Part shown: positions 1 through 8,676 of the stretch, piece by piece
Layout of the letters: every line of letters begins with the position of its first letter
Position numbering within the stretch: the first letter of the stretch is position 1
Assembly: GCA_937952285.1 (NCBI GenBank)
Contig: CALFZE010000108.1
Coordinates: forward strand, 1-42,601
Source: UBA2428 sp002343545
GTDB lineage: Bacteria > Bdellovibrionota > UBA2428
Direction of reading: 5' to 3'
DNA: 42,601 nucleotides
Translations under genes and position numbers: made by a program
The notes under the pieces: generated by a model
The model's database searches: none
What the model saw: the letters and a program-made list of their open reading frames with translations, nothing else
What the model was told of the DNA's origin: nothing

Positions 1-380
1 CGCTTGCTCCAACCGTCGACGGGATTCACCGCGACGGAAAGGGTCGGCGACCCCGAAACGGGCTCGACGATGCGAAAGAGCGACACCGGCCGGTACATGC
101 GGCCGTACTGCTCGAAGCGCGGAAAAAAATCGACGACGTCGAAAACCCCGGCCGACGTCGTCACGCGGGTGCGCACGACGTTCGTGTTCTCGACGTAAGT
201 TTGGGCGTAATGGGCACCTTCGCCACCCTTGAGGCGAAAAGCGCCGCCCTCGGAGTCCAGCAACGCCCCGAAGACGGGCGGCCCGTCGGGACCCGGCACG
301 CAAAACCAATCCACCGAGACTTCCTGCTCGGCCACGAGGGCCATGACTTGGCCGTTACCGATAAGCGAGTAAGGGTACAT
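1..380 (-). CDS. GH15-family glucoamylase/trehalase-like protein (5' part only)
   Basis: The reverse strand is open from an ATG at 380 to the left window edge, giving the first 126 residues. The N-terminus begins MYPYSLIGNGQVMALV and continues with VDWFCVP and VFGALLDSEGG. This matches the start of glycoside hydrolase family 15 proteins, which usually read 'Y..IGN...AALV...G.IDWLC.PRFDSP.VFA.LLD'. A following segment with FDVVDFFPRFEQYGR also fits. Family members hydrolyse alpha-glucosidic bonds, and some actinobacterial ones are trehalases. It is divergent from the trehalose synthesis operon, so trehalose or glucan turnover is a reasonable guess, but the catalytic glutamates lie outside the window. 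No Shine-Dalgarno precedes the start; a TATAAA hexamer sits 7 nt upstream. Confidence 0.82.
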   Translation of the reverse strand, partial: MYPYSLIGNGQVMALVAEQEVSVDWFCVPGPDGPPVFGALLDSEGGAFRLKGGEGAHYAQTYVENTNVVRTRVTTSAGVFDVVDFFPRFEQYGRMYRPVSLFRIVEPVSGSPTLSVAVNPVDGWSK

Positions 381-432
381 GGGTCTTTTTATATTTTCAT
401 AGGATATAAAACTAAAATACAAAAAGCGGCTT
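381..432. promoter_or_regulatory. AT-rich divergent promoter region between GH15 gene and otsA
   Basis: This 52-bp gap is by far the most AT-rich stretch nearby. On the minus strand TATAAA (388-393) ends 7 nt before the GH15 start. On the plus strand TAAAAT (413-418) lies 14 nt before the otsA ATG. It probably holds both promoters, so regulation of synthesis and breakdown genes could be shared. The -35 boxes are not obvious. Confidence 0.5.
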
Positions 433-2682
433 ATGAGTCGTTTATGGGTCCGCTTCCTCCTGCCCCTCGTCCTCATCCTCGCCACCGTCGCCTACGCGAC
501 GGGCCCCCTCGTGGAGCGACTCACGATGGCGTGGTTTCGCCGCGATCTCGATATCCGGGCCCAGGTCATCGGCGCCTCGCTCGAGGCCAGCCTCGCGGGC
601 GACGACGCGGCGGGGAAAGAGCGAGTCGAGGGGATCTTCAACCGCGTCACGCGCGACGAACGGCTTTACGGGGTTGCCCTCTGCGACGAGCGCGGCCGCG
701 TCCTCTACGCCAGCACTCTCTTCCCGGCCGAGGCGGACTGTCGCGCCGAGCCGGCGCAGCAGGCGTCGGCCCAGGGCAAACTCCTTGAGTTGCCCAACGG
801 GCCGTTTCACGTCGCCACCCGCGACTTCGAAACCGAGTCCCGCCGTCCGCGCCGCATCGTGCTCGTCCACGACATGAGCTTCGCGACCCGACGCAGCTCG
901 GACTCCCGCCACTACTTCATCCTCGTCTTCGTCGGGATCGGTCTCGTCGTCGCCCTGCTCACGATGATCGTCGCCCAGCTCAGTTTTCGCGGCTGGATCG
1001 AGGGGCTGCGCTCGATGATCCGACGGCGCAGCCTGCTCGACCTGGACGGATTCCGGGCCACGCCCGAGCTGCGACCCGTCCTGCGCGAGTTCCGGCGGGC
1101 CCTGCGCCAACTCGAGGAGGAACAACGCAGCCGCGACGAGTCGCGCGTCGAGTGGACGCCCGCCTCGATCCGCGACGTCCTGCGCGAAGAGTTTTCGGGC
1201 GAGCAGGTGCTCGTCGTGTCCAACCGCGAGCCCTACATCCACGAACGGCGCGACGGCGGCATCGAGGTGCGCAAACCCGCGAGCGGGCTCGTCTCGGCGC
1301 TCGAGCCCGTCATGCGCGCCTGCTCGGGCACCTGGATCGCCCACGGGAGCGGCAGCGCCGACCGCGAGGTCGTCGACGCGGACGACCGCATCGCCGTCCC
1401 GCCGGAAAAGGCGACCTACCAGCTCCGACGCGTGTGGCTCACGCCCGAAGAGGAGGAAGGCTATTACTACGGTTTCTCGAACGAAGGCCTATGGCCGCTT
1501 TGCCACATCGCCCACACGCGTCCCATCTTCCGCAGCGCGGATTGGGAGCGCTACGTGCAAGCGAACCGCCGCTTCGCCGACGCCGTGGTCGAGGAGGCCC
1601 GGCGCGACGACCCCGTCGTGCTCGTGCAGGACTACCACTTCGCCCTGCTCCCCAAGATGATCCGCGAGCGCCTGCCGAACGCGACGATCCTCACTTTCTG
1701 GCATATCCCTTGGCCGAACGCGGAATCCTTCGGGATCTGCCCCTGGCGCCAGGAGATCCTCGACGGCCTGCTGGGCAGCACGATCATGGGGTTCCATACG
1801 CCCCACCACGTGAACAACTTCCTCGAAACGGTGGATCGCTACATGGAAAGCCGCATCGACCGGGAATCGAACGTCGTCTCGCTGCAAGGCAACCTGACCG
1901 CGGTCCGTCACTACCCGATCTCGATCGAGTGGCCGCCGCGCCTCATGGATACGATTCCCGGGGTGCGCGAGTGCGCGGCGGAGTTCCGTCGCCGCCATGG
2001 CATCGGGGCCGGCGTACGCATCGGCATCGGCGTCGACCGCCTCGACTACACGAAAGGCATCGAGGAGCGACTCTGGGCGATCGAGCGGCTCTTCGAACTC
2101 TATCCCGAGTGGATCGGCCACTTCACCTTCGTCCAGATCGCGGCGCCCACCCGCGCCAAGATCGATAGCTACCGAAATTTCGGCGAGGACGTCACCCGGC
2201 TCGCCGATCGCATCAACGCCCGCTTCGGCCGCGAGGGCTACGTTCCGATCGTCCTGCTCAAACAGCACCACGAGCCGCCCGAGGTCTACCGGGGCTTCCG
2301 CGCGGCGGACCTTTGCCTCGTGACGAGCCTTCACGACGGCATGAATCTCGTCGCGAAGGAATTCATCGCCGCGCGCGACGACGAGCAGGGCGTGCTCATC
2401 CTCAGCCTCTTCGCGGGGGCCTCGCGCGAGCTTCCCGAAGCGCTGCTCGTGAATCCCTACGACTTCGACCAGTGCGCGCGGGCGCTCCACGCGGCCCTCT
2501 CGATGAGCCCCGAGGAACGGCGGGCGCGGATGCGCAGTCTGCGCGCCGTCGTACGCGACTTCAACGTTTTCCGCTGGGCGGGCCGGATGGTCCTCGACGC
2601 CGCGATGGTGCGGCGCCGGAGCCGGGTCCTCAAGCACGTTCGAAACTGGGACTTCCTCGAAAGGCTGCCGGTGGCCCCGTGA
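433..2682 (+). CDS. otsA: Membrane-anchored trehalose-6-phosphate synthase (GT20) with N-terminal sensor-like domain
   Basis: The C-terminal part (about residues 257-745) is a GT20 trehalose-6-phosphate synthase, which joins UDP- or other NDP-glucose to glucose-6-phosphate. Visible motifs are VVSNREP (261-267), VQDYH with Asp400, GVDRLDYTKG (533-542) with the Arg and Lys that bind the nucleotide sugar, and HDGMNLVAKEF from 634 with Asp635. Ordinary OtsA proteins have about 470 residues; this one has 749. The extra part has a membrane segment at 5-23, a roughly 135-residue presumably periplasmic region, a second membrane segment at 160-185 and a charged HAMP-like helix to about 235, as in sensor receptors. 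The ATG at 433 is the only sensible start for a protein beginning with a membrane anchor. Its stop overlaps the otsB start by 4 nt. Regulation of synthesis by an external signal is inference. Confidence 0.9.
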   Translation: MSRLWVRFLLPLVLILATVAYATGPLVERLTMAWFRRDLDIRAQVIGASLEASLAGDDAAGKERVEGIFNRVTRDERLYGVALCDERGRVLYASTLFPAEADCRAEPAQQASAQGKLLELPNGPFHVATRDFETESRRPRRIVLVHDMSFATRRSSDSRHYFILVFVGIGLVVALLTMIVAQLSFRGWIEGLRSMIRRRSLLDLDGFRATPELRPVLREFRRALRQLEEEQRSRDESRVEWTPASIRDVLREEFSGEQVLVVSNREPYIHERRDGGIEVRKPASGLVSALEPVMRACSGTWIAHGSGSADREVVDADDRIAVPPEKATYQLRRVWLTPEEEEGYYYGFSNEGLWPLCHIAHTRPIFRSADWERYVQANRRFADAVVEEARRDDPVVLVQDYHFALLPKMIRERLPNATILTFWHIPWPNAESFGICPWRQEILDGLLGSTIMGFHTPHHVNNFLETVDRYMESRIDRESNVVSLQGNLTAVRHYPISIEWPPRLMDTIPGVRECAAEFRRRHGIGAGVRIGIGVDRLDYTKGIEERLWAIERLFELYPEWIGHFTFVQIAAPTRAKIDSYRNFGEDVTRLADRINARFGREGYVPIVLLKQHHEPPEVYRGFRAADLCLVTSLHDGMNLVAKEFIAARDDEQGVLILSLFAGASRELPEALLVNPYDFDQCARALHAALSMSPEERRARMRSLRAVVRDFNVFRWAGRMVLDAAMVRRRSRVLKHVRNWDFLERLPVAP

Positions 2683-3446
2683 AGGACCTCTTCTCTCCCG
2701 ACGGGCTTCGCCTGCTCGAATCCTTCTGCTACGCCAACACGCTTTTCGCCTTCGACTTCGACGGCACGCTCGCGCCGATCGTGGCCGATCCGGAGGCGGC
2801 CGCGTGCCGGCCCTGCGTCCGCGAGGCGCTCGACCGACTCGCGCAGCTCGCCCCCGTGGCCATCCTTTCGGGCCGGGGGCTGCGGGATCTGCGCCCGCGC
2901 CTGCCCGATTCCATCCGACACGTCGCCGGCAACCATGGGCTCGAAGGGCTCGGGATCTCCGCGCGCGACGCCGAGCGCGCTCGCCGGCAGGCCCGCGGCT
3001 GGCTCCGAGAGATCGGGGAGTGGCGCGGCCCGCCGGGGCTCGAGGTCGAAGACAAGGCCTACAGCGTGAGCCTGCACTATCGTCACGCGAAGTCCCGTCG
3101 GGAAGCCAAGACGCGGATCGAACGCAAGGTGCTCGAGTTGTCTCCCGCGCCGCGCATCATTCCCGGCAAGTGCGTCGTCAATCTCTTGCCCGAGGGCGCC
3201 CCCCACAAGGGCATCGCGCTCATGAACGCAATGGAGCGCACCCGAACCCGCGCCGCGATCTACGTCGGCGACGACGACACGGACGAGGACGTCTTTCGTC
3301 TACCCGCCCCGCCCCGCGTCCTCTCGATCCGGGTCGGCAAAAAGGCTACCTCGGGCGCGCGATTTTACCTTGCGAAACAAGGGCAGATCCTCGCCCTCAT
3401 ACGCGAAGTGATCCGTCACGTCGAAGCGCGCGGGGCTCGGCCTTGA
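2679..3446 (+). CDS. otsB: Trehalose-6-phosphate phosphatase
   Basis: A 255-residue HAD-superfamily phosphatase that removes the phosphate from trehalose-6-phosphate, completing trehalose synthesis in the cytoplasm. Motif I is FAFDFDGTLAPI near residues 23-34, motif II is the Ser of LSGRGLRDL, and the Mg-binding motif is VGDDDTDEDVF near residue 200. KGIALM gives the conserved region between motifs. Its length is normal for OtsB. I chose the GTG at 2679 because it overlaps the otsA stop as GTGA, which fits translational coupling, and puts the catalytic motif at the usual distance from the N-terminus. The next gene overlaps its stop in the same way, so otsA, otsB and the MarR gene form one transcript. 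Confidence 0.92.
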   Translation: MKDLFSPDGLRLLESFCYANTLFAFDFDGTLAPIVADPEAAACRPCVREALDRLAQLAPVAILSGRGLRDLRPRLPDSIRHVAGNHGLEGLGISARDAERARRQARGWLREIGEWRGPPGLEVEDKAYSVSLHYRHAKSRREAKTRIERKVLELSPAPRIIPGKCVVNLLPEGAPHKGIALMNAMERTRTRAAIYVGDDDTDEDVFRLPAPPRVLSIRVGKKATSGARFYLAKQGQILALIREVIRHVEARGARP

Positions 3447-3865
3447 GCGCGGAAAACCGCGACGACTGGGAACTGCTGGCGCGTCTCTTCGGTCGCATTT
3501 CGAGTTTCAACCGCGAGGTCGAAGCCGCTTGCGGCCTGAGCCTCGTCCAGATCCGCCTGCTCAACCACCTTATCGATAACCCCAGCTCGACGGCGATCGA
3601 GGTCGCGCGCGGCCTGGAGCTTCATCCCAGCACGCTCACGCCGCTCCTGCGCCGTCTGTCCGCCCGCGGGGAAGTTTTCCAGACCGTGGACCCCCTCGAC
3701 GCGCGCCGCAAACTGCTCACCGTGACGAAGGAGGGACGCGAGCGCCTCGCGCGCGGGCTCGCACGGGTCGGCGAACTCTTCGGAACGGGCACGCGCACCC
3801 GCTCGGCCTTGCTTCTCTTGGACCTACAGCTCTCGAAACTTAGAGCAAAGTTCCCCGGAGGATGA
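3443..3865 (+). CDS. MarR-family transcriptional regulator
   Basis: A 140-residue protein with MarR-type winged helix-turn-helix layout. A helix runs from about 8 to 28, the recognition region reads LELHPSTLTPLLRRLSARG (about 58-76), and the wing has the conserved DPLDARRKLLTVTKEGR, matching the family's 'D.RD.R...L.LT..G'. The TTG at 3443 overlaps the otsB stop as TTGA. I prefer it because the MarR fold begins right there and no ATG lies nearby. Being third in the trehalose operon, it may control that operon or the divergent GH15 gene; the ligand is unknown. Its 3' end overlaps the end of the convergent mgtE by 26 bp. Confidence 0.85.
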   Translation: MSAENRDDWELLARLFGRISSFNREVEAACGLSLVQIRLLNHLIDNPSSTAIEVARGLELHPSTLTPLLRRLSARGEVFQTVDPLDARRKLLTVTKEGRERLARGLARVGELFGTGTRTRSALLLLDLQLSKLRAKFPGG

Positions 3866-5174
3866 GGCTCGCGAGGGTGAAGTAGATCACGAGACCCGAC
3901 ACGTCCACGAGCGTCGCCACGAAGGGCGCCGAGGCGCTCGCGGGGTCCAGCTTACAACGGCGAAGGAGGAAAGGGAGCATGGCTCCGGCGAGGGTTCCCC
4001 AGACCACGGTCCCCAGCACGCTCAGCGCCACGGTCAAGGCGATGAGACCGTGGACGGAACCCGTGAAGTTGATACCCATCGGGAACACGAGGATGCGCAC
4101 GAGGCCCACGAGCCCGAGGAAGGCGCCGAGGCAGAGCCCCACCCCCAACTCCCGGCCCAACACCCGCCACCAATCGCGGATGCGGACTTCGTCGAGGGCC
4201 ATCGCCCGGATGATGAGCGTGGAAGCCTGGGAGCCCGAGTTGCCGCCCGACGAGATGATGAGCGGGATGAAAAGCGCGAGCACGACGGCGCGTTGGATCT
4301 CGTGTTCGTAGTAGGCCATCGCCGACGCCGTGAACATTTCGCCCACGAAGAGGATGAGGAGCCAACCCGCCCGCTTGCGGATCATCTGCAGGAAGCCGAT
4401 GCGGAGGTACGGCTCGTTGAGGGCCTCCATACCACCGAACTTCTGAATATCCTCGGTCGCCTCTTCCTGGACGACGTCGACGACGTCGTCCACCGTGACG
4501 ATACCCTTCATCCGCCCCTCGACGTCGACGACGGGCAGCGCCGTCACGTCGTACTGCGAGATGATCCGACTGAGCTCTTCCTGGTCGAGGTCCTCGGTCA
4601 CGGAGACGAACTCCGTGTTCATGATGTCGGAGACCCGTTTGTTCGAAGCGGCCGACACGAGCTCCCGCAAGGAGACGACGCCGAGCAGGCGCTGGTCCGG
4701 GTCCAGGACGTAGGCGTAGTAGATCGTCTCGACCCGGGTGCGGGCCTGCGCGCGAAGGTACAGAATGGCTTCGTCCACGAGCATCTCGGGGCGTAACCGC
4801 ACGAAGCTCGAGTTCATCCGCCCGCCGGCGTCGTCCTCGGCGTACGCCAAGAGGGCCGTCACCTCGCGGCGCATCTGCGGGTCGAATTGGGACAAAATGC
4901 CTTCGGCGGCGTCGGGCTCCGAAGCCTGGATGAAGTCGGCCGCGTCGTCGGCGGGCAGCACGCGCACCCACGAACGCAGGTCCGGGCCCGTGCGACCGGC
5001 GAGAAGCTCGACCTGTTCCGCCGAAGGCAGAAAGAGGAAAAGCTCCTCGGCCTCGAGGCGGGGCAGGAGGAAAAACTTTTCGCGCTTCTCTTCGATGGAA
5101 TAATGGGACCAGGCCTCGAAGAGAGCTTCGAGGGAACTCGGCAACGACTTTTCGAGCGCGTTCGATTCGTCCAT
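3840..5174 (-). CDS. mgtE: MgtE-family magnesium transporter
   Basis: A 444-residue protein with the full MgtE order: an N-terminal superhelical domain (to about 130), two CBS domains (about 135-255) that sense Mg2+ in the cytosol, and a C-terminal membrane part with five helices. Helix 2 carries the family signature SSGGNSGSQAS, and the last helix has ATLVDVSGL, whose Asp corresponds to the pore aspartate of Thermus MgtE. The length is normal. MgtE forms dimeric, gated Mg2+ channels in the inner membrane. It is a single gene, convergent with the MarR gene and divergent from the PF10136 gene. No strong Shine-Dalgarno is visible before the ATG at 5174. Confidence 0.95.
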   Translation of the reverse strand: MDESNALEKSLPSSLEALFEAWSHYSIEEKREKFFLLPRLEAEELFLFLPSAEQVELLAGRTGPDLRSWVRVLPADDAADFIQASEPDAAEGILSQFDPQMRREVTALLAYAEDDAGGRMNSSFVRLRPEMLVDEAILYLRAQARTRVETIYYAYVLDPDQRLLGVVSLRELVSAASNKRVSDIMNTEFVSVTEDLDQEELSRIISQYDVTALPVVDVEGRMKGIVTVDDVVDVVQEEATEDIQKFGGMEALNEPYLRIGFLQMIRKRAGWLLILFVGEMFTASAMAYYEHEIQRAVVLALFIPLIISSGGNSGSQASTLIIRAMALDEVRIRDWWRVLGRELGVGLCLGAFLGLVGLVRILVFPMGINFTGSVHGLIALTVALSVLGTVVWGTLAGAMLPFLLRRCKLDPASASAPFVATLVDVSGLVIYFTLASLILRGTLL

Positions 5175-5303
5175 TCGTCAGGCCCCGCGGTGAGAGAAAA
5201 CTGAGGCTCGGCTTAGCCAACCTTGGGCCATGCCGCAACAAATCACGAAGGACTTCTTGCGCGACTTGCGTCGCCGGGCCGGGCCGCCCACAATCGTGGG
5301 ACC

Positions 5304-7385
5304 ATGTCGTTGCGCCAAAAACAAAGCTGGAAAGCCGTCCTCCGCAGCTGGACCGGCCAAAGCGTGACGAAGGACGACCTCGCCTCGCTTTTCGAGGTCC
5401 TGCCGCGCCTTTCGACGCCGGCCGAGAAGGTCGAGTGGCTCAGCCAGATTTTCCAATGGCTCCGCTCCCCGGTGCAGCTCAGCGGCCCCGAGGCCGAGGC
5501 CCGTCGCGCGACCGGAGTCCAGGCCGTGCGCCTGCGCTTTCTCTTCCAGCTTCTCGAGCGGAACGCGACCTGGAAGCGCGACGCCTCCGCGGCCCTCGGC
5601 GAGATCTTCGAGCAAGGCCGGCTGACGGGACTCTTGGCCGACACGGGCTTCAGCGAACAGACGGGGCTCCTGGGCGAGGTCCTCGATCGCCTGGGCACGA
5701 AGTTCGTGCCCCAGGTCGTCGAGACCTCGGACCTTCGCTGGGTCGCCCGACAGGTTTTCCCCACCGAGGAAGACGCGGAATGGTTCGAGGAATGCCCGTC
5801 GGAAACGCGCGACGAGTGCCTCGCGCTCGTCGCGGCCGGCTTCAAGGACCCGGCGGGCACGAACGCGCGCATGGAACGGGTCGTCGGCGAAGCGCTCCTG
5901 CTCATCGGCGCCCGCATCGCGGCGCTCGGCAGCTCGGCCGGCCTGCGGCGGCTGCGCAGCATCGAGCGATTCGACGACTCCCCCTTTCTCCGTCTTCAGC
6001 AGAGTCTCGCGGCCCTCGTGCGCGGCGACCGCAAGCTCCGCCCGGTCCTGCTCGAGAACATCTCGCGGCACCTGCTCTCCGCCCACGCCGAGGTCGAGCT
6101 CCTACGCCGCGCCCTCGAGACCCACGGGGTGAGCATCGCGATCGTCTTCCAGCTCGAGCAGCTTTCGCTCGGCCTTACGCGCGTGGCCGTACTGGCCAAC
6201 ATCCACGTCGACGGTCAAGCGAGCGACATCTTCGCCCTTTGCGCCGAGCTCATTCGCACGCAAGAAGACGAGCGGGGCTTTCGCGGCCTCCTGAGCCGCA
6301 ACTTCCAGCTCTTCTCGCGCAAGATCGTCGAGCGCACGGGCGCCTCGGGCGAGCACTACATCACGCGCAGCCGCGACGAGTACCGTCGCATGATCTTCAC
6401 GGCGATGGGGGGCGGGGCCCTCACGACCGTGACGACGCTCGCGAAGTACGCCCTCAAGCCGCTCACGCACGTCCCCTTCCTGGAGGGTTTGCTGGCCGGC
6501 CTCAACTACGCGATCTCCTTCGTGTCGCTCCAGCTCATGCACCTGACGCTCGCCACCAAGCAGCCCTCCATGACGGCGGCGGCGCTGGCCGCCAAGATTC
6601 CCGGCGACGAGGTCGACCTCGAGCGTAACCCGGAGCTCTTTACGGGTTTCGTCACCGAGATCGTCTACTTCCTGCGCTCGCAGACGGCCGCGCTCTTCGG
6701 CAATATCTCGGCCGCCCTCCCCTCGGCTTGGCTCGTGGCGTGGGCCTGGTCCAAGCTCTTCTCGCGGCCCTTCCTGGACACGGGCACGGCGGAGTACGCG
6801 CTGCGGAGCCTGGATCCGTTCACGACGTTGACCTGGGCCTACGCGGCGATGACGGGCGTCCTGCTCTGGCTCTCGAGCGTCTTCGCCGGCGCCTTCGAGA
6901 ACTGGATCGTCTACCGGCGTATTCCGCTCGCGATCTCGACGAATCCCTTCCTGCTTCGGCGCTGGAACGCGGAAAAACTTCGCCGCGCCGGAGACTGGCT
7001 CACCAAGAACGCCTCGGGATTGGCGGGCAGCGTCTCGCTCGGCTTCCTGCTCGGGTTCTTCCCCGTTTTCGCACGCTTCTTCGGGCTACCGCTTGACGTG
7101 CGCCACGTTACGCTCTCGACGTGCCAACTCGCCCTGGGCCTCACCGCGCTCGGATGGGAAAACGTGGACGGGTGGCTCCTCGCGCGTCTGGGGCTGGGAA
7201 TACTGGGGATCGGCTTCCTCAACCTCTCGGTGAGCTTCAGCCTCGCCGCGTTCGTCGCGCTTCGCGCTCGGAAGGTCGGTCCCGCCAAGATGAAGAGCTT
7301 GCTCTTCCACGTACGGCGTCGCTTCGTGCGACGCCCCTTCTTCTTCCTGCTCCCCCTCGGCGACCCGAACCAGAAACTCCGCTAG
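5304..7385 (+). CDS. PF10136-type 'site-specific recombinase' family membrane protein
   Basis: This 693-residue protein resembles the Neisseria gcr family, labelled 'site-specific recombinase' in databases. The family stretch is easily seen in the middle: SRNFQLFSRKIVERTGASGEHYI, then YALKPLTHVPFLEGLLAG, then NYAISFVSLQLMHLTLATKQ. The N-terminal half is helical and soluble. From about residue 370 on there are several hydrophobic segments (for example near 480, 530 and 620), and no recombinase catalytic motif is visible, so a membrane role looks more likely than DNA recombination. An upstream in-frame ATG at 5223 exists, but the 27 extra residues do not look like the family, so I start at 5304. 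The end overlaps the convergent next gene by 4 bp. Confidence 0.72.
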   Translation: MSLRQKQSWKAVLRSWTGQSVTKDDLASLFEVLPRLSTPAEKVEWLSQIFQWLRSPVQLSGPEAEARRATGVQAVRLRFLFQLLERNATWKRDASAALGEIFEQGRLTGLLADTGFSEQTGLLGEVLDRLGTKFVPQVVETSDLRWVARQVFPTEEDAEWFEECPSETRDECLALVAAGFKDPAGTNARMERVVGEALLLIGARIAALGSSAGLRRLRSIERFDDSPFLRLQQSLAALVRGDRKLRPVLLENISRHLLSAHAEVELLRRALETHGVSIAIVFQLEQLSLGLTRVAVLANIHVDGQASDIFALCAELIRTQEDERGFRGLLSRNFQLFSRKIVERTGASGEHYITRSRDEYRRMIFTAMGGGALTTVTTLAKYALKPLTHVPFLEGLLAGLNYAISFVSLQLMHLTLATKQPSMTAAALAAKIPGDEVDLERNPELFTGFVTEIVYFLRSQTAALFGNISAALPSAWLVAWAWSKLFSRPFLDTGTAEYALRSLDPFTTLTWAYAAMTGVLLWLSSVFAGAFENWIVYRRIPLAISTNPFLLRRWNAEKLRRAGDWLTKNASGLAGSVSLGFLLGFFPVFARFFGLPLDVRHVTLSTCQLALGLTALGWENVDGWLLARLGLGILGIGFLNLSVSFSLAAFVALRARKVGPAKMKSLLFHVRRRFVRRPFFFLLPLGDPNQKLR

Positions 7386-8551
7386 CGCAGGAGCGAGTCT
7401 TCGAAGGCGCGAAAGTCCCGGTAGGCGTCGGTCTTCGCCTTCACCGGGAAGTTCGCCGTCAGGTAATCGCCCTCGATGTGGCGGTATTTGTCGTGAAAGC
7501 GCACGTCGTGCGAAGCGACGAAGGGCAGCACCGAGGCGCTTCCCTTGAAGATCCACCTCGGCAGGTTGGTGCCTAGCATGGCGGGATACAAGCGCTGACC
7601 CGCGGGCAGGATCGATTCGATGATGTCGTAGGCCGCGTCGGCGCAGTTGTCGCCCCAGGCCTTGGCCATGCCGAAGACCATGCGGTCGCCGTCGCGCGCC
7701 AACAGGCGCAGGGCGTCGCGTTGGGTCCGGCTGATGCGAAAGACGTAATAGGTCACGCGCATCCCGCGGTGGTTGAGTACCCACTCCGACCAATTCCAAA
7801 GGTTGGTCGTCCGCACCATGGAAAGCACGTCGGGACGTCGCGAGGGAGGCAGATCGACTTCGGAGCCGCTCACCGCGTCCTTGGCCCCCGGGTTGATCAA
7901 CATATCGCTTTCGCCGTTGCCGCCGATCGTGCGCAGCGCGAGCGTGGAGTGTCCGAAGTCGATCGCGCCCAGATCGACGCCGCCGGGCCCGGGATAGCCG
8001 AGCTGGTGCACGCCGAGCAGGACTTGTTCGCCGGGGCGAAGCGGAGCGGTCTCGGGCAGGTCGCCGCCGAACTTGAGCTTCCACCAGAGCTTGGCGCGTT
8101 CGTCGGGATGTCGCTCGAGGCGACCGAGCAGCGCCGAAACGGCCACCGAAACGACGCGCTTCTCGAGCTCGGCGTCCCGCGCGACGTCGCCGGGAAACAA
8201 GAAGAGGAAGTTCGTGCGGGCCATCTGCAGCAAGGGCCGGAGCAGTTCGTGTCGGACGAGGATTTCGGCCACGGCTTCGCGCGTCTGGGATCGCGAGAGG
8301 TCCGCGTCCACGAGCGAGATCCGCAGACCCCGCAGGCCTTCGCGGTAAACGGGGTTCGCGGGCACGCCGACGAGTTCGAAGCTTCGGCGCGCGAGGCCCT
8401 TGAAGTGGGCGGGCACTTGAAAGTGGTCCGCGACGTGGAAGCGACCGGTCGGCTGCGCGAAGGCGGCCATCATGACGGCGAAGAGTCCGAAGCCGGCCAG
8501 GATTCTGAACGACAGGCTCAACACGGACCTCGAAAGAAAACGAACTTGCAT
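7382..8551 (-). CDS. Exported protein of unknown function, possibly permuted papain-like (DUF4105-like) fold
   Basis: A 389-residue protein with an N-terminal signal sequence (hydrophobic 8-30, ending near AAFAQP). The start at 8551 is set by a strong GGAGGTGA six or so bases upstream; an upstream start at 8590 would place a hydrophilic tail before the signal peptide. The middle contains LGAIDFGHSTLALR and later AWGDNCADAAYDIIES. A His in a beta strand followed much later by Cys at the head of a helix is the order found in circularly permuted papain-like domains such as DUF4105. I offer this only as a fold guess. It lies 125 bp downstream of dps on the same strand; that gap shows only a weak GC hairpin. 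Confidence 0.6.
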   Translation of the reverse strand: MQVRFLSRSVLSLSFRILAGFGLFAVMMAAFAQPTGRFHVADHFQVPAHFKGLARRSFELVGVPANPVYREGLRGLRISLVDADLSRSQTREAVAEILVRHELLRPLLQMARTNFLFLFPGDVARDAELEKRVVSVAVSALLGRLERHPDERAKLWWKLKFGGDLPETAPLRPGEQVLLGVHQLGYPGPGGVDLGAIDFGHSTLALRTIGGNGESDMLINPGAKDAVSGSEVDLPPSRRPDVLSMVRTTNLWNWSEWVLNHRGMRVTYYVFRISRTQRDALRLLARDGDRMVFGMAKAWGDNCADAAYDIIESILPAGQRLYPAMLGTNLPRWIFKGSASVLPFVASHDVRFHDKYRHIEGDYLTANFPVKAKTDAYRDFRAFEDSLLR

Positions 8552-8676
8552 GTCACCTCCGGCTTCTTGGGCAGTGTATACCACCAACAACGCGGAGCGT
8601 TAGAAAATCTCGAGCCCTTGCGAGGCCTCCGCGGAGCAAAACCCCGCGCAGACCCCATCCAATTGAATTTAAAAGC

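Noticed and set aside
4..198. Short plus-strand frame at the left edge
   Set aside because: It is antisense to the recognisable GH15 N-terminus and has no Shine-Dalgarno or domain.
5304..7385. Genomic island or mobile element because of the 'recombinase' label
   Set aside because: No tRNA end, terminal repeats, integrase motifs or composition change are visible around it.
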